Below, in pieces: positions 26,801 through 36,517 of a stretch of DNA of 64,000 nucleotides (its first letter is position 1; every line of letters starts with the position of its first letter). The position numbers were made by a program, and so were the translations under genes. The DNA comes from Haloflavibacter putidus (GTDB lineage Bacteria > Bacteroidota > Bacteroidia > Flavobacteriales > Flavobacteriaceae): contig NZ_VIAR01000003.1 in the NCBI RefSeq assembly GCF_006546625.1, forward strand, positions 248,001 through 312,000, in the 5' to 3' direction. The notes beneath the pieces were generated by a model. That model was not told the origin of the DNA. It saw only the letters and a list, made by a program, of their open reading frames with translations, and searched no databases.

Positions 26801-28162
26801 TTATACAAAAGCGCTGTAACCGGTAATTGCCCTACCCACAATAAGCGAGTTGATTTCTTTGGTGCCTTCATAACTGTAAATAGCTTCGGCATCTGCTACA
26901 AAACGAGCAACGTCGTGTTCTAATAAAATGCCATTACCGCCCATAACTTCGCGGGCACGACTTACAATATCTCTGGTGCGTAAACTGCAAAATACTTTCG
27001 CCAACGAGGCGTGTTCGTCTGTTAAAATACCTTGATCCTGCATTTCAGAAAGGCGGTAAACCATGGTTTGCATAGCCGTAAGGTTAGAAACCATTTCTAC
27101 CAAGTGGTTTTGTATTAATTGGTAGGTGGCAATGGGTTTGCCAAATTGCTCGCGTTTTTTGGTATATTTTAAAGCATTTTCATAAGCTCCGCGAGCGCAA
27201 CCAACGGCTTGCCAAGCAACGCCGGCGCGTGTCATTTTTAAAACTTTGGCTGTATCTTTAAACGTATCTGCTTTTTGCAAACGATCACTTTCCGGCACTT
27301 TACAATCGGTTAGCGTTATTATAGCATTTTGTACGATACGCAAAGCCATTTTGTCTTGCATTTTTTCGGCTTTAAATCCGGGGTTTTCTTTTCGTACCAA
27401 AAAGCCTTTTACTTGTTTGGAGTCTACATCTTTAGCCCAAATTATAATTACGTCTGCAAAGGTGGCATTGCCAATCCATTTTTTTTGTCCGTTTAAAATC
27501 CAGTTTTCGCCATCAAATTTACAAGTAGTTTCCATTCCTTGTGACACAGCCGAACCTACATTTGGTTCGGTTAAACCGAAGGCGCCAATTTTTTCTAGTT
27601 TTTGCATTTTTGGCAACCATTCTTCTTTCTGTTCCTCGCTTCCGCAAAGGTAAATAGATCCCATTGCCAAGCCGCTGTGTACGCCAAAAAACGTAGAAAT
27701 AGAAACATCTACGCGGGCAATTTCTTGTGCTATTATACCTTCCATCAAAAAAGGAAGGTTGGGGCAGCCGTAACCCTCGTACGGGATGCCGGTTATATTG
27801 AGTTTTGCAAATTTTGGTATAATCTCAAACGGAAATTTTGCGCGGTTCCAATGGTCGTTTACCAATGGGCGTACTTCATCTTCCATAAAGTTGCGCACTT
27901 TCATTTGTATATCGCGCTGGGCATCTGTAAGTTTTAGGTCTAAATTATAAAAATCGCCATCTATTGGCGGGAGTTTATGCTGACCTTTTTTGCCTTGGTG
28001 CTGTAAAAGCTTCATCATACCTTTTATTTGGCGATCGTCTAATTTGCCCAAGGTATCCATGGTTTTTTTAAGGTCTATTTTTTCATTTATTTTGGCAAGT
28101 TGATCCAAATCGACTCCTTTTAAGAGACTCATTGTGTTTTTAATTTTTCCGAAAAGCGACAT
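26801..28162 (-). CDS. Acyl-CoA dehydrogenase, glutaryl-CoA dehydrogenase-like
   Basis: FAD-dependent alpha,beta-dehydrogenation of an acyl-CoA, with electrons passing to ETF (etfAB lie 14 kb away). The 453 residues include an N-terminal extension of about 65. The fold's marks are FGLTEPNVGS, NGQKKWIGNATFADV, GGNGILLEHDVAR and the catalytic base Glu432 in YSYEGTKEIN. Its position in that C-terminal loop and the GRAITG ending resemble glutaryl-CoA dehydrogenase. Whether it decarboxylates is not known. Confidence 0.88.
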   Translation of the reverse strand: MSLFGKIKNTMSLLKGVDLDQLAKINEKIDLKKTMDTLGKLDDRQIKGMMKLLQHQGKKGQHKLPPIDGDFYNLDLKLTDAQRDIQMKVRNFMEDEVRPLVNDHWNRAKFPFEIIPKFAKLNITGIPYEGYGCPNLPFLMEGIIAQEIARVDVSISTFFGVHSGLAMGSIYLCGSEEQKEEWLPKMQKLEKIGAFGLTEPNVGSAVSQGMETTCKFDGENWILNGQKKWIGNATFADVIIIWAKDVDSKQVKGFLVRKENPGFKAEKMQDKMALRIVQNAIITLTDCKVPESDRLQKADTFKDTAKVLKMTRAGVAWQAVGCARGAYENALKYTKKREQFGKPIATYQLIQNHLVEMVSNLTAMQTMVYRLSEMQDQGILTDEHASLAKVFCSLRTRDIVSRAREVMGGNGILLEHDVARFVADAEAIYSYEGTKEINSLIVGRAITGYSAFV

Positions 28163-28299
28163 AGAAAGTGTTTTATGTTTCGGTTAAAATTATCGAATTA
28201 TTTTGTTTATCGCTGTTAAATAATTGCGAAGAAAATTAGAAAACGCTGTCGTAGTTTATTTTAGAAGGATGTAATTAAATATACCAAACAATAACTCAA

Positions 28300-29877
28300 C
28301 TAAGATCTGTTGGTATTAGGATTAAGCATTAATTTTTCAGCAATCTTATCTACACAATTAATTCCATCAATGGCGGCAGAAATAATTCCGCCTGCATAAC
28401 CAGCACCTTCGGCACACGGATACAAACCTTTAATTTCTATATGTTCTAAGCTTTCGCGATTTCTCGGAATTAAAATAGGAGAGGAGGTTCTACTTTCGGG
28501 AGCGTGGAGTACGGCTTCATTGGTATAGTAGCCTTTCATTTTTTTACCAAAAGCCACAAATGCTTTTTGCAAGCGTTTGGCAATCATTTTTGGTAATACC
28601 TCGCTTAGATCTACGCTTACAATCCCTGGTTGGTAGGAAGTCTTCGGGAAATCTTTAGAGATTTTTCCTTCTACAAAATCAATCATACGTTGTGCAGGAA
28701 CTTGCTGCGTTTTTCCTGCCGCTTCCCAACAAGCTTTTTCTACTTGCTGTTGAAACTCTAAACAAACAAAGGGATTATTTTTTTTATAGTTTGGTAAATC
28801 TTCAGGAGCAATACTCACTACAATCCCCGAATTAGAATAAGGATTATTCCGCCTACTTGGGCTCCAACCGTTGGTTACCACTTCTTCTTGCTTGGTTGCA
28901 CAAGGCGCAATAATTCCGCCGGGACACATACAAAAAGAATACACGCCCAAACCGTCTACTTGCTCTACCAAACTGTAAGAAGCAGGTGGTAAATACGGAT
29001 TTTGATCGTCGCCGTGATATTGAATCGAATTGATTAATTGCTGCTGATGCTCTACCCGAACGCCAAGTGCAAAGCCTTTGGCTTCCATTTTGATATTTTT
29101 ACGATGCAATAGATAGAAAATATCCCGCGCGGAATGTCCGGTGGCTAAAACAACATTAGTAAAATCAAACCAGTCTTTCCCGTTGATTTCTATAGATTTG
29201 ATCTCCTGATTTTTAATGCGAATATCGGTTAGTTTGCTGTCAAAATGTACTTCTCCGCCATATTGAATAATCGCTTCCCGCATTGCAGTAATAATTTTAG
29301 GCAATTTGTTAGTGCCAATATGCGGATGCGCATCGACAAGAATATCTGCGTCAGCGCCAAAATGCACAAACCACTCCATCGCCTTGAGTACATTGCCACG
29401 TTTTTTAGAACGCGTGTACAGTTTTCCGTCGGAATAGGTCCCCGCGCCGCCTTCTCCAAAGCAATAGTTGGATTCTGGATTTACGATTTGTTCTTTATTG
29501 ATTTTTGCCAAATCCCGACGTCGAGAACGAACGTCTTTTCCGCGCTCGAATACGATGGGTTTTAAACCAGCTTCGATGGCACGCAAGGCGGCATATAAAC
29601 CCGCAGGTCCAGCACCAATTATCGCAATTTCTTCTGCCTGATGTACTTGCTGCGGAATAAATGGCGGAATGTCTTTTTTAATTTCTCCTAGTTTCCAAAA
29701 TTCTAGCTGAAGGTTGAGTTTTATCTGTTTTTGGCGCGCATCAATAGAGCGTTTTCTAATGTTCCAGTCCAAAATATCGGTAGCTTTTAGGTTTGCTTTT
29801 TTGAGTCCGAGTTTTAAAATAAAATCACGGTCTTCTTGCTGCTCGGGTAAAATAGAAATCTGTACTAGTTGACTCAT
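28300..29877 (-). CDS. FAD-dependent dehydrogenase (COG2509-like)
   Basis: A 525-residue NAD(P)/FAD-dependent oxidoreductase. The first 85 or so residues form an extra N-terminal domain. The dinucleotide motif IIGAGPAGLYAALRAIEAG then follows at about 88-106. Further marks are the FGEGGAGTYSDGKLYTRS loop, a second VVLATGHSARD glycine region and the C-terminal GLYPCAEGAGYAGGI. The family is widespread, but its substrate is unknown. The gene stands alone. Confidence 0.88.
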   Translation of the reverse strand: MSQLVQISILPEQQEDRDFILKLGLKKANLKATDILDWNIRKRSIDARQKQIKLNLQLEFWKLGEIKKDIPPFIPQQVHQAEEIAIIGAGPAGLYAALRAIEAGLKPIVFERGKDVRSRRRDLAKINKEQIVNPESNYCFGEGGAGTYSDGKLYTRSKKRGNVLKAMEWFVHFGADADILVDAHPHIGTNKLPKIITAMREAIIQYGGEVHFDSKLTDIRIKNQEIKSIEINGKDWFDFTNVVLATGHSARDIFYLLHRKNIKMEAKGFALGVRVEHQQQLINSIQYHGDDQNPYLPPASYSLVEQVDGLGVYSFCMCPGGIIAPCATKQEEVVTNGWSPSRRNNPYSNSGIVVSIAPEDLPNYKKNNPFVCLEFQQQVEKACWEAAGKTQQVPAQRMIDFVEGKISKDFPKTSYQPGIVSVDLSEVLPKMIAKRLQKAFVAFGKKMKGYYTNEAVLHAPESRTSSPILIPRNRESLEHIEIKGLYPCAEGAGYAGGIISAAIDGINCVDKIAEKLMLNPNTNRS

Positions 29878-30154
29878 CGTGCGGCAAAGGTAATTGAAGA
29901 TAAGTTAGTAATTAGAATTTTAAAAGTGAAAATTCAGGAATGAGTAATGAGAGGTTAGAGGGGAGTGGAGGAAAAAGGACGTTGAGTCAAATTCGTTAGA
30001 ATTTTGTATCAAAACGAAAGCGGAGTTGGGAAGCTAAAAGCGAAAAATTAAAAAGAAAGAAGATGAAATTGAATAAAAGCTATTTTCGATATTCACTATT
30101 GTTATTCTGTATTCAAAAATTTCCAATCAATAATCTTCAATCTCCAATAATTTT

Positions 30155-30162
30155 TATCTTAG
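30155..30162 (+). promoter_or_regulatory. Probable -7 element of tex
   Basis: TATCTTAG differs from TAnnTTTG at one base and ends 4 bases before the tex ATG at 30167, so transcription would begin at or next to the start codon. The rest of the 289-base gap 29878-30166 shows no gene. Confidence 0.4.
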
Positions 30163-30166
30163 CAAA

Positions 30167-32299
30167 ATGCAAAAAATAGCTTTTATTCAATCTTCTACGG
30201 GTTTGCCGGAAAAGTCAATTGAAAACACCCTGCAACTTTTTTCAGAAGATGCAACAATTCCGTTTATAGCGCGCTACAGGAAAGAGCGTACTCAAAACTT
30301 AGATGAGGTGCAGTTGGAACAAATCCGTAAAGCAAAAGAAGATTTTGAAGCCAGAGAAAAACGCCGAGAATCTATTCTTTCTACTTTGGAGGAACAAGGA
30401 AACCTAAGTAAAGACTTAAAGGAAGAATTAGAAGCCGCCCAAGATTTAAAGCTACTGGAAGATTTGTATTTGCCGTATAAAAAGAAACGCAAAACAAAAG
30501 CAGATACTGCCAAAGAACAAGGTTTAGAACCGCTGGCCAAAATAATAATGGCGCAAAGTACACGAGATGTAAAAACTGCCGCAGCAAAATTCTTGTCTAA
30601 AGAAGTAAAGACAACCGAAGATGCTTTGGACGGCGCCAGCAATATTATAGCAGAGTGGATTGCAGAACGTATAGATTTACGGAATTATTTGCGTTACCAA
30701 TTAGAAAATTTTGGGCAGTTAAAAACCAAAGTGATAAAAAGTAAAAAGGGCGAAGAAAAGGCGCAAAAATTTAAAGATTATTTTGATTGGGAAGAAAGTT
30801 TAAAGAAAATACCCTCTCACCGATTTTTAGCTATTCGTCGTGCAGAAAATGAAGGTTATGTACGTGTAAAATTACTAATTGACGAAAAACGCACCTTTCA
30901 GAAATTTGAAGAAAAACTTATCAAGCCGCAAAGCAGTACCAAAATGTTTATAGCGGTAAGTATTAAAGATGCTTATAAACGATTATTGTATCCTTCGTTA
31001 AGCAACGAAATTCTTCAAGAAGCCAAGCAAAAAGCAGATGAAGCCGCCATACAAGTTTTTGCCAAAAACCTAAAACAATTACTATTAGGCGCGCCCTTAG
31101 GACAAAAACGTGTTTTGGCAATAGATCCCGGTTTTAGAACTGGTTGCAAAGTGGTTTGTTTAGACGAAGAAGGCAATTTACTGCATAACGAAACTATTTT
31201 TCCGCACCCGCCAAAAAAACGACAAAAAGAGAGTATTAAAAAAATAAGCACTTTGGCAGAAGCTTATAAAATAGATGCCATAGCTATTGGCGACGGCACA
31301 GCTTCTCGAGAGACAGAGAGTTTAATAAAACGTATTCATTTTAAAAATGCCTTAGAAGTATTTGTGGTGAGCGAAGCTGGTGCCTCAATTTATTCGGCAT
31401 CTTCTATTGCGCGGGAAGAATTTCCTAATTATGACGTTACCGTGCGTGGCGCAATTTCCATTGGTAGGCGTTTGCAAGACCCGCTGGCCGAATTGGTAAA
31501 AATAGACCCAAAATCTATTGGCGTTGGCCAATACCAACACGATGTAAACCAAACCGAGTTACAAAAAAGTTTGGACCGGGTAGTAGAAACTTGCGTTAAT
31601 ACAGTAGGTGTTAATTTGAATACAGCCAGCAAATCTTTGCTGAAATATGTTTCTGGAATTGGAGAAAAACTGGCAGAAAATATTGTAGAATATCGCATAG
31701 AAAATGGTGCTTTCACAAAACGTGAAGGACTAAAAAATATACCGAGACTTGGCGCGAAAGCCTACCAACAAGCTGCGGGATTTTTGCGGGTAAAACAAAG
31801 TGAAAATCCGTTAGACGACTCTGCTGTACATCCCGAGCAATACGCTTTGGTAAAGAAAATAGCCAATACAGAATCTCTGGAGATAAAAGAATTGGTGGGT
31901 AACCAAACCTTATTAGATAAAATAGATTTGCAAAAATTTTGCACCAAAAACGTAGGTTTACCTACCTTAAAAGATATTGTAAACGAGCTAAAAAAGCCGG
32001 GGCGAGATATTAGAGAAAAAGCCAAAGCCTTTAGTTTTAACCAAAACGTCAAAACCATAGAAGATTTGCACGAAGGTATGTTATTGCCGGGTATTGTAAA
32101 CAATATTACCAATTTTGGCTGCTTTGTTTCTATAGGAATCAAAGAAAGCGGTCTTATTCACGTTTCTAATCTAGCCAATGAGTTTGTTAGCGATGTTAGT
32201 CAGTTTGTACATTTACATGAGCAAATTGTAGTAAAAGTTTTAAGTGTAGATATTCCGCGAAAGCGCATACAGTTAAAACTGGTAAAATTAAATGAATAA
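30167..32299 (+). CDS. tex: Tex family RNA-binding protein
   Basis: A 710-residue cytoplasmic nucleic-acid binding protein of the Tex/YhgF family, tied to transcription and RNA metabolism. The order is an N-terminal helical region containing PFIARYRKERTQNLDE and LYLPYKKKRKTKADTA, a YqgF/RNase H-like domain (about 320-450) with AIDPGFRTGCK, a helix-hairpin-helix region (about 485-560), and an S1 domain at about 635-708 beginning LLPGIVNNITNFGCFV. The length is close to the usual 770. It carries its own promoter and ends at a terminator shared with marC. Confidence 0.96.
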   Translation: MQKIAFIQSSTGLPEKSIENTLQLFSEDATIPFIARYRKERTQNLDEVQLEQIRKAKEDFEAREKRRESILSTLEEQGNLSKDLKEELEAAQDLKLLEDLYLPYKKKRKTKADTAKEQGLEPLAKIIMAQSTRDVKTAAAKFLSKEVKTTEDALDGASNIIAEWIAERIDLRNYLRYQLENFGQLKTKVIKSKKGEEKAQKFKDYFDWEESLKKIPSHRFLAIRRAENEGYVRVKLLIDEKRTFQKFEEKLIKPQSSTKMFIAVSIKDAYKRLLYPSLSNEILQEAKQKADEAAIQVFAKNLKQLLLGAPLGQKRVLAIDPGFRTGCKVVCLDEEGNLLHNETIFPHPPKKRQKESIKKISTLAEAYKIDAIAIGDGTASRETESLIKRIHFKNALEVFVVSEAGASIYSASSIAREEFPNYDVTVRGAISIGRRLQDPLAELVKIDPKSIGVGQYQHDVNQTELQKSLDRVVETCVNTVGVNLNTASKSLLKYVSGIGEKLAENIVEYRIENGAFTKREGLKNIPRLGAKAYQQAAGFLRVKQSENPLDDSAVHPEQYALVKKIANTESLEIKELVGNQTLLDKIDLQKFCTKNVGLPTLKDIVNELKKPGRDIREKAKAFSFNQNVKTIEDLHEGMLLPGIVNNITNFGCFVSIGIKESGLIHVSNLANEFVSDVSQFVHLHEQIVVKVLSVDIPRKRIQLKLVKLNE

Positions 32300-32347
32300 A
32301 ATCTCACCAATCTGCGTTTAAACTATTCAAATTCTTCAGCCTTTAAA

Positions 32348-32385
32348 AATTCCGTAAAGCAAGTAGATGCTTTCTTTACGGAATT
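32348..32385. terminator. Bidirectional terminator between tex and marC, built from two inverted 10-mer copies
   Basis: AATTCCGTAAAG (32348-32359) pairs with CTTTACGGAATT (32374-32385), leaving a 14-base loop. Each arm contains an exact copy of the recurring 10-mer, one per strand. It separates the convergent genes tex and marC and overlaps the last bases of marC at 32384. An inner alternative stem (AAAGCA/TGCTTT) is also possible. Confidence 0.75.
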
Positions 32386-33028
32386 AATTAGTGCTGTTTA
32401 AAATATCTATCAAAATGGGTTTTAAGCCGCTAAAAAAGAATTCTACAGCAATAACCATAACAATAAGCCCCATAAGACGCATTAACACATTCTTGCCGGT
32501 ATTGCCCAAAACTTTTAAAATTTTCGAAGAGCTCAATAAAATTAAATAAGTTAAGAGAAGCACCAAAAATATACCGCCAATTAGAACTGCTTTTGCTTCT
32601 ATAGTTTTGGCATCTTCCATCATTATAATAGCGTTGGTAATAGAGCCCGGACCGGAAATCATGGGGATGGCCAGTGGCGTGATAGAAATATCTTCTACAT
32701 AGGTTTTTTTCTCTGATTTAGATCTTACTTTTATACTAGATAAACGAGCTTGCAGCATATCCATTCCCATTAAAAAGAAAATAACCCCACCAACCAACCG
32801 AAAACTGTTAACCGAAATACCAAAAAACTCAAAAAGCACTTGACCAGAAAATGCAAATGCTACAATAGTTACAAAAGCAGCAATGGTGGCTTTTTTTGCC
32901 GTTGCATTACGATGCGCATTGTCTAAATCTGACGTCATGGTCATAAAAATAGGCATCGTCCCAATAGGGTTTATCAGGGTGAAAAAAGAGGTAAATGCCA
33001 GTAGTCCAAATCCTAGTAAATCGTTCAT
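32384..33028 (-). CDS. MarC family integral membrane protein
   Basis: A 214-residue protein with about six membrane segments. MarC-family marks are FTLINPIGTMPIF near the N-terminus, GGVIFFLMGMDML, and ITPLAIPMISGPGSITNAI. The family was once linked to multiple antibiotic resistance, but that was not upheld and its function is unknown. It converges with tex. It lies downstream of metK and is cut off from it by a terminator. Confidence 0.9.
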   Translation of the reverse strand: MNDLLGFGLLAFTSFFTLINPIGTMPIFMTMTSDLDNAHRNATAKKATIAAFVTIVAFAFSGQVLFEFFGISVNSFRLVGGVIFFLMGMDMLQARLSSIKVRSKSEKKTYVEDISITPLAIPMISGPGSITNAIIMMEDAKTIEAKAVLIGGIFLVLLLTYLILLSSSKILKVLGNTGKNVLMRLMGLIVMVIAVEFFFSGLKPILIDILNSTN

Positions 33029-33092
33029 TTTACTAATTTAAATTTTTTGCAAAAGAAGTAATTAAAATTTATTTGATAAAATATTACGGCAA

Positions 33093-33122
33093 AAAAAAAG
33101 CGGCTTTTAAGCCGCTTTTTTT
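33093..33122 (-). terminator. Terminator after metK
   Basis: Stem AAGCGGCTT (33098-33106) with AAGCCGCTT (33109-33117), a 2-base TT spacer so the real loop opens inside, and long A and T runs on the two sides. The right end overlaps the metK stop region. Confidence 0.85.
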
Positions 33123-34381
33123 TAATCGATTTCAAATGCCTTTTTTATCTTATCTACATAATCTAATTTTTCCCAAGTAAACAATTCTACCTCGCGTTTT
33201 AATTTCCCGGAATACGGACTTTCAAATATTTTGGTCACTTTTCTTGGCTCTTTGCCCATATGGCCGTAAGCTGCTGTTTCTCTGTAAATTGGGTTGCGCA
33301 ACTGCAAACGATCTTCTATGGCCGCCGGACGCATGTCAAAAATCTCTTTTACTTTTTTTGCAATTTCGCCATCGCTCATCTGAACTTGTGCGCTATTATA
33401 GGTATCTACCAAGATAGAAGTTGGTTGGGCAATTCCAATGGCATAAGAAACTTGCACCAAAACTTCTTTAGCTACTCCCGCTGCTACCAAATTTTTAGCA
33501 ATGTGTCGCGTGGCATAAGCGGCAGAACGGTCTACTTTGCTGGGATCTTTTCCAGAAAAAGCACCACCGCCGTGTGCTCCTTTTCCGCCATAAGTATCTA
33601 CAATAATTTTACGACCTGTAAGTCCGGCATCGCCGTGTGGACCGCCAATTACAAATTTTCCTGTAGGATTTATATGGTATTTTATTTCTTCGTTAAACAA
33701 TTTGTGCACGTATTCTGGCAATTGTTTGGTAACACGCGGTATAAGTATCTCTTTTACGTCTTTTTTAATTTGCTCCAACATTTCTTTTTCGTCTTCGTTA
33801 AATGCATCATGTTGGGTGGAAAGCACGATGGCTTCTATGCGTTGTGGCACATTTTCGTCACTATATTCTATGGTAACTTGCGCTTTGGCATCTGGACGTA
33901 AATAAGTCATCTTATTGCCTTCTCGTCTAATTTTTGCTAATTCTATTAGTAATTTATGCGAAATATCTAACGCCAACGGCATATAGTTCTCGGTTTCTGT
34001 GGTGGCATAACCAAACATCATACCTTGGTCGCCAGCGCCTTGATCTTCTTTTTTCTCGCGGTCTACTCCTTGATTAATATCTGGTGATTGTTCGTGTATT
34101 AACGATATTACGCCACAAGAATCGCCACTAAATTTGTATTCTCCTTTGGTGTAGCCAATGTCATTAATTACATCGCGCGCAATTTGTTGTACATCTATAT
34201 AGGTGTCAGATTTTACCTCTCCTGCCAAAACTACTTGCCCGGTTGTAACCAGGGTTTCGCAAGCAACTTTTGATTTTTCGTCAAAAGCTAAAAAGTTATC
34301 TAATAAGGTATCACTAATTTGGTCTGCTATTTTGTCTGGGTGTCCTTCAGAAACACTTTCTGAAGTAAATAAATAAGCCAT
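33122..34381 (-). CDS. metK: S-adenosylmethionine synthetase
   Basis: Makes SAM from methionine and ATP. It has 419 residues, somewhat longer than the 384 of E. coli. Signatures are [14 protein letters not shown] near the N-terminus, the central [13 protein letters not shown], and [19 protein letters not shown]. It supplies the methyl donor used by EgtD, RsmH and RlmN elsewhere in the window. The 298-base upstream gap 34382-34679 is shared with a divergent gene and shows no recognisable SAM riboswitch. Confidence 0.98.
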   Translation of the reverse strand: MAYLFTSESVSEGHPDKIADQISDTLLDNFLAFDEKSKVACETLVTTGQVVLAGEVKSDTYIDVQQIARDVINDIGYTKGEYKFSGDSCGVISLIHEQSPDINQGVDREKKEDQGAGDQGMMFGYATTETENYMPLALDISHKLLIELAKIRREGNKMTYLRPDAKAQVTIEYSDENVPQRIEAIVLSTQHDAFNEDEKEMLEQIKKDVKEILIPRVTKQLPEYVHKLFNEEIKYHINPTGKFVIGGPHGDAGLTGRKIIVDTYGGKGAHGGGAFSGKDPSKVDRSAAYATRHIAKNLVAAGVAKEVLVQVSYAIGIAQPTSILVDTYNSAQVQMSDGEIAKKVKEIFDMRPAAIEDRLQLRNPIYRETAAYGHMGKEPRKVTKIFESPYSGKLKREVELFTWEKLDYVDKIKKAFEID

Positions 34382-34578
34382 ATATTTTTATTTAAAAGCG
34401 GGAAAAGTGGTTGAGAAAGCTGCGCCAAAACACTAAAGAAGAAAACCTGCTTTAGCATTTTTAAAAGGGTTGCAATCAGTCAAATTTTTCCCTATAAATT
34501 TTTACGCAAAGTTATAAAATAAGTCCGATACTTGGTTCATTTTAACTAGTTTTTAAACTATGCTTAATCTTGGTTTAT

Positions 34579-34588
34579 TTCCGTAAAG
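34579..34588 (+). repeat. Copy of recurring 10-mer TTCCGTAAAG (intergenic)
   Basis: An exact copy in the divergent gap between metK and the acyloxyacyl hydrolase-like gene, about 80 bases before the -7 element of the latter. Its left flank is T-rich. Confidence 0.7.
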
Positions 34589-34667
34589 GTAATGGTAGAA
34601 ATTTTTGTTTTTTGCTTAAAGCGAAATTTCAAAAGCAATACAAATACGCTAAACTCAAATATTCTGC

Positions 34668-34675
34668 TATTTTTG
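34668..34675 (+). promoter_or_regulatory. -7 element implying a leaderless mRNA
   Basis: TATTTTTG matches TAnnTTTG and ends 4 bases before the ATG at 34680, so the predicted transcription start coincides with the start codon. Confidence 0.55.
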
Positions 34676-34679
34676 CGCT

Positions 34680-35771
34680 ATGAAAAAATGGCTTTTTTTA
34701 GGCGCAGTCTTTTGTTGTATGCTTGGTTTTTCGCAAGAAGAAAATTCTTTGCACGAGTTTAGCTTAGATTATTTTTACGGAAGCATTTTAGAGCATAACA
34801 AAGCTATTGGCCATTTAATTACCAAACACCCCGAAGGCGTTATTTTAAGCTACAACCGTAAAACCTACGGAAAAAATGCTTGGGAAGCTGCTTTTAATTA
34901 CCCGGATTATGGTGTTTCGGCTATTTTTCAAAATATGAAAAATCCGTATTTGGGCGAAAATATAGGTCTTTATGCACATTACAACTTTTATTTTTTAAAC
35001 AGAAAATTACAATTTAGGTTGGGGCAGGGTTTGGCTTATGCTACCAATCCGTACGATGCTAAAAATAATTACGAAAATAATGCTTACGGGTCGCATTTTT
35101 TGGCTTCTACTTTTGTGGCGCTTAATTATAAACAAGCAAATATCTTTAGAGGGTTGGGCGTACATTTTGGTTTAAGCGTGATACATTATTCTAATGCCAA
35201 TGTAAAAGCGCCAAATACGAGCACCAATACCTTGGCGGCCAATATTGGTATAAATTACTTGTTGGATGCAGATAAAGAATTGACCTACAAAACTTTTGAA
35301 AAACAGAAATTTATAGAGCCAATTCGTTTTAATTTTATTGCACGAGGCGGCATAAATGCCAGCGATGTGATAGGCATGAAAAGTTATCCTTTTTATACCT
35401 TTGGGATGTTTGCAGACAAGCGTCTGAGTTTAAAAAGCTCTATCTTGTTGGGTACAGAAGTATTTTTTTCGCCAATGCTTAAAGAGCTTATCCGTTACCG
35501 GGGAATAGCCTATCCCGAAGAAAATATAAGCGGTGACGAATCTAGCACGCGGGCAGGGATTTTTGCCGGCTATCAATTGCATTTAGGTAAAAACTCTATT
35601 GTTGCCAATGGAGGCTATTACTATTATTATCCGTACGATTTTGAAGGACAAGTTTATTTGCGTGCCGGCATTCAACGTGAAATTTCTAAACATCTTTTTG
35701 CAAGTATTTCCGTAAAGGCACACGCAGCAAAGGCTGAAGCGGTAGAATTTACAATTGGGTATAGATTATGA
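34680..35771 (+). CDS. Acyloxyacyl hydrolase / PagL-like lipid A deacylase
   Basis: A 363-residue outer-membrane barrel protein with a signal peptide (about 1-18, ending GFSQ). Residues His169 and Ser171 in VIHYSNAN match the His-x-Ser pair of PagL-type lipid A 3-O-deacylases. The third catalytic residue was not identified. If active, it would remove acyl chains from lipid A. Its last 4 bases overlap the start of the head-GIN lipoprotein gene (ATGA), so the two are co-translated. Confidence 0.78.
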   Translation: MKKWLFLGAVFCCMLGFSQEENSLHEFSLDYFYGSILEHNKAIGHLITKHPEGVILSYNRKTYGKNAWEAAFNYPDYGVSAIFQNMKNPYLGENIGLYAHYNFYFLNRKLQFRLGQGLAYATNPYDAKNNYENNAYGSHFLASTFVALNYKQANIFRGLGVHFGLSVIHYSNANVKAPNTSTNTLAANIGINYLLDADKELTYKTFEKQKFIEPIRFNFIARGGINASDVIGMKSYPFYTFGMFADKRLSLKSSILLGTEVFFSPMLKELIRYRGIAYPEENISGDESSTRAGIFAGYQLHLGKNSIVANGGYYYYYPYDFEGQVYLRAGIQREISKHLFASISVKAHAAKAEAVEFTIGYRL

Positions 35772-36517
35772 AATATTTTCTAATAATAGTAATGAGTTTT
35801 ATTTTATCTGCTTGCAGTGCTGATTGGACGCCGGATTGTTTCCGTAAAGAAGGAGAAATTATAAGCAAAGAAATTGCTTTGGTAAATTTTGAAGAAATAG
35901 AAGTACACGCCGGGGTAGAACTTTTCTTAAGCAAAGCAAATACGCAAAAAGTAGTTTTGGAAACCGGAGAGAATTTGGCAGAAGACATCACTTTTAAGTT
36001 AGTTGGGAATAAATTGGTTATAAAAAACAAGAATACCTGCAACTTTGTGCGCGACTATAAAGTTACCAAAGTATATATAGAAAGTCCTGATTTAAAAGTC
36101 ATACGAAATGCGAGCAGTTGGACGATAAATAGTTTAAATACGCTGACTTATGATACTTTGCAATTAATTTCTGAAGATGCCAGTTTGGGAGATACCGTAA
36201 AAACCGATGGCGATTTTGATTTAGATCTACAATGTAACAGTTTAACTATTGTAAGCAACGGCTTAAGTGATTATTTTTTAGATGGCGAGGTTGCCAATTT
36301 TAGCATAAATTTTTACAGTGGCGACGGCAGGCTAGAATCAGAAAATTTGCTTGCAGAAAATATAGAGGTTTACCATCGCGGTTCTAATACTATGGTAATA
36401 AATCCGCAGCAATCGCTTATTGGGAAAATAGTGAGCACTGGCAATATTCTTGCTAAAAACGAGCCACCTTTGGTACAAGTAGAAGAATTGTATACCGGAA
36501 GATTGCTTTTTGAATAA
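35768..36517 (+). CDS. Head-GIN domain (DUF2807) lipoprotein
   Basis: A 249-residue lipoprotein. The lipobox LSAC places the acylated cysteine at Cys16. A right-handed beta-helix-like DUF2807 domain follows (about 40-240), with repeating strand-turn units such as FEEIEVHAGVELFLSK, LVIKNKNTCNF and NIEVYHRGSNTMVIN. Proteins of this family are called putative adhesin head domains, but no activity is established. It overlaps the upstream gene by 4 bases. Confidence 0.82.
   Translation: MKYFLIIVMSFILSACSADWTPDCFRKEGEIISKEIALVNFEEIEVHAGVELFLSKANTQKVVLETGENLAEDITFKLVGNKLVIKNKNTCNFVRDYKVTKVYIESPDLKVIRNASSWTINSLNTLTYDTLQLISEDASLGDTVKTDGDFDLDLQCNSLTIVSNGLSDYFLDGEVANFSINFYSGDGRLESENLLAENIEVYHRGSNTMVINPQQSLIGKIVSTGNILAKNEPPLVQVEELYTGRLLFE

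Noticed and set aside
27566-27580. TTCGGTTAAACCGAA palindrome in the acyl-CoA dehydrogenase gene
   Set aside because: It matches the core of the palindrome at 23139-23157 but encodes the conserved FGLTEPN motif, so codon use explains it.
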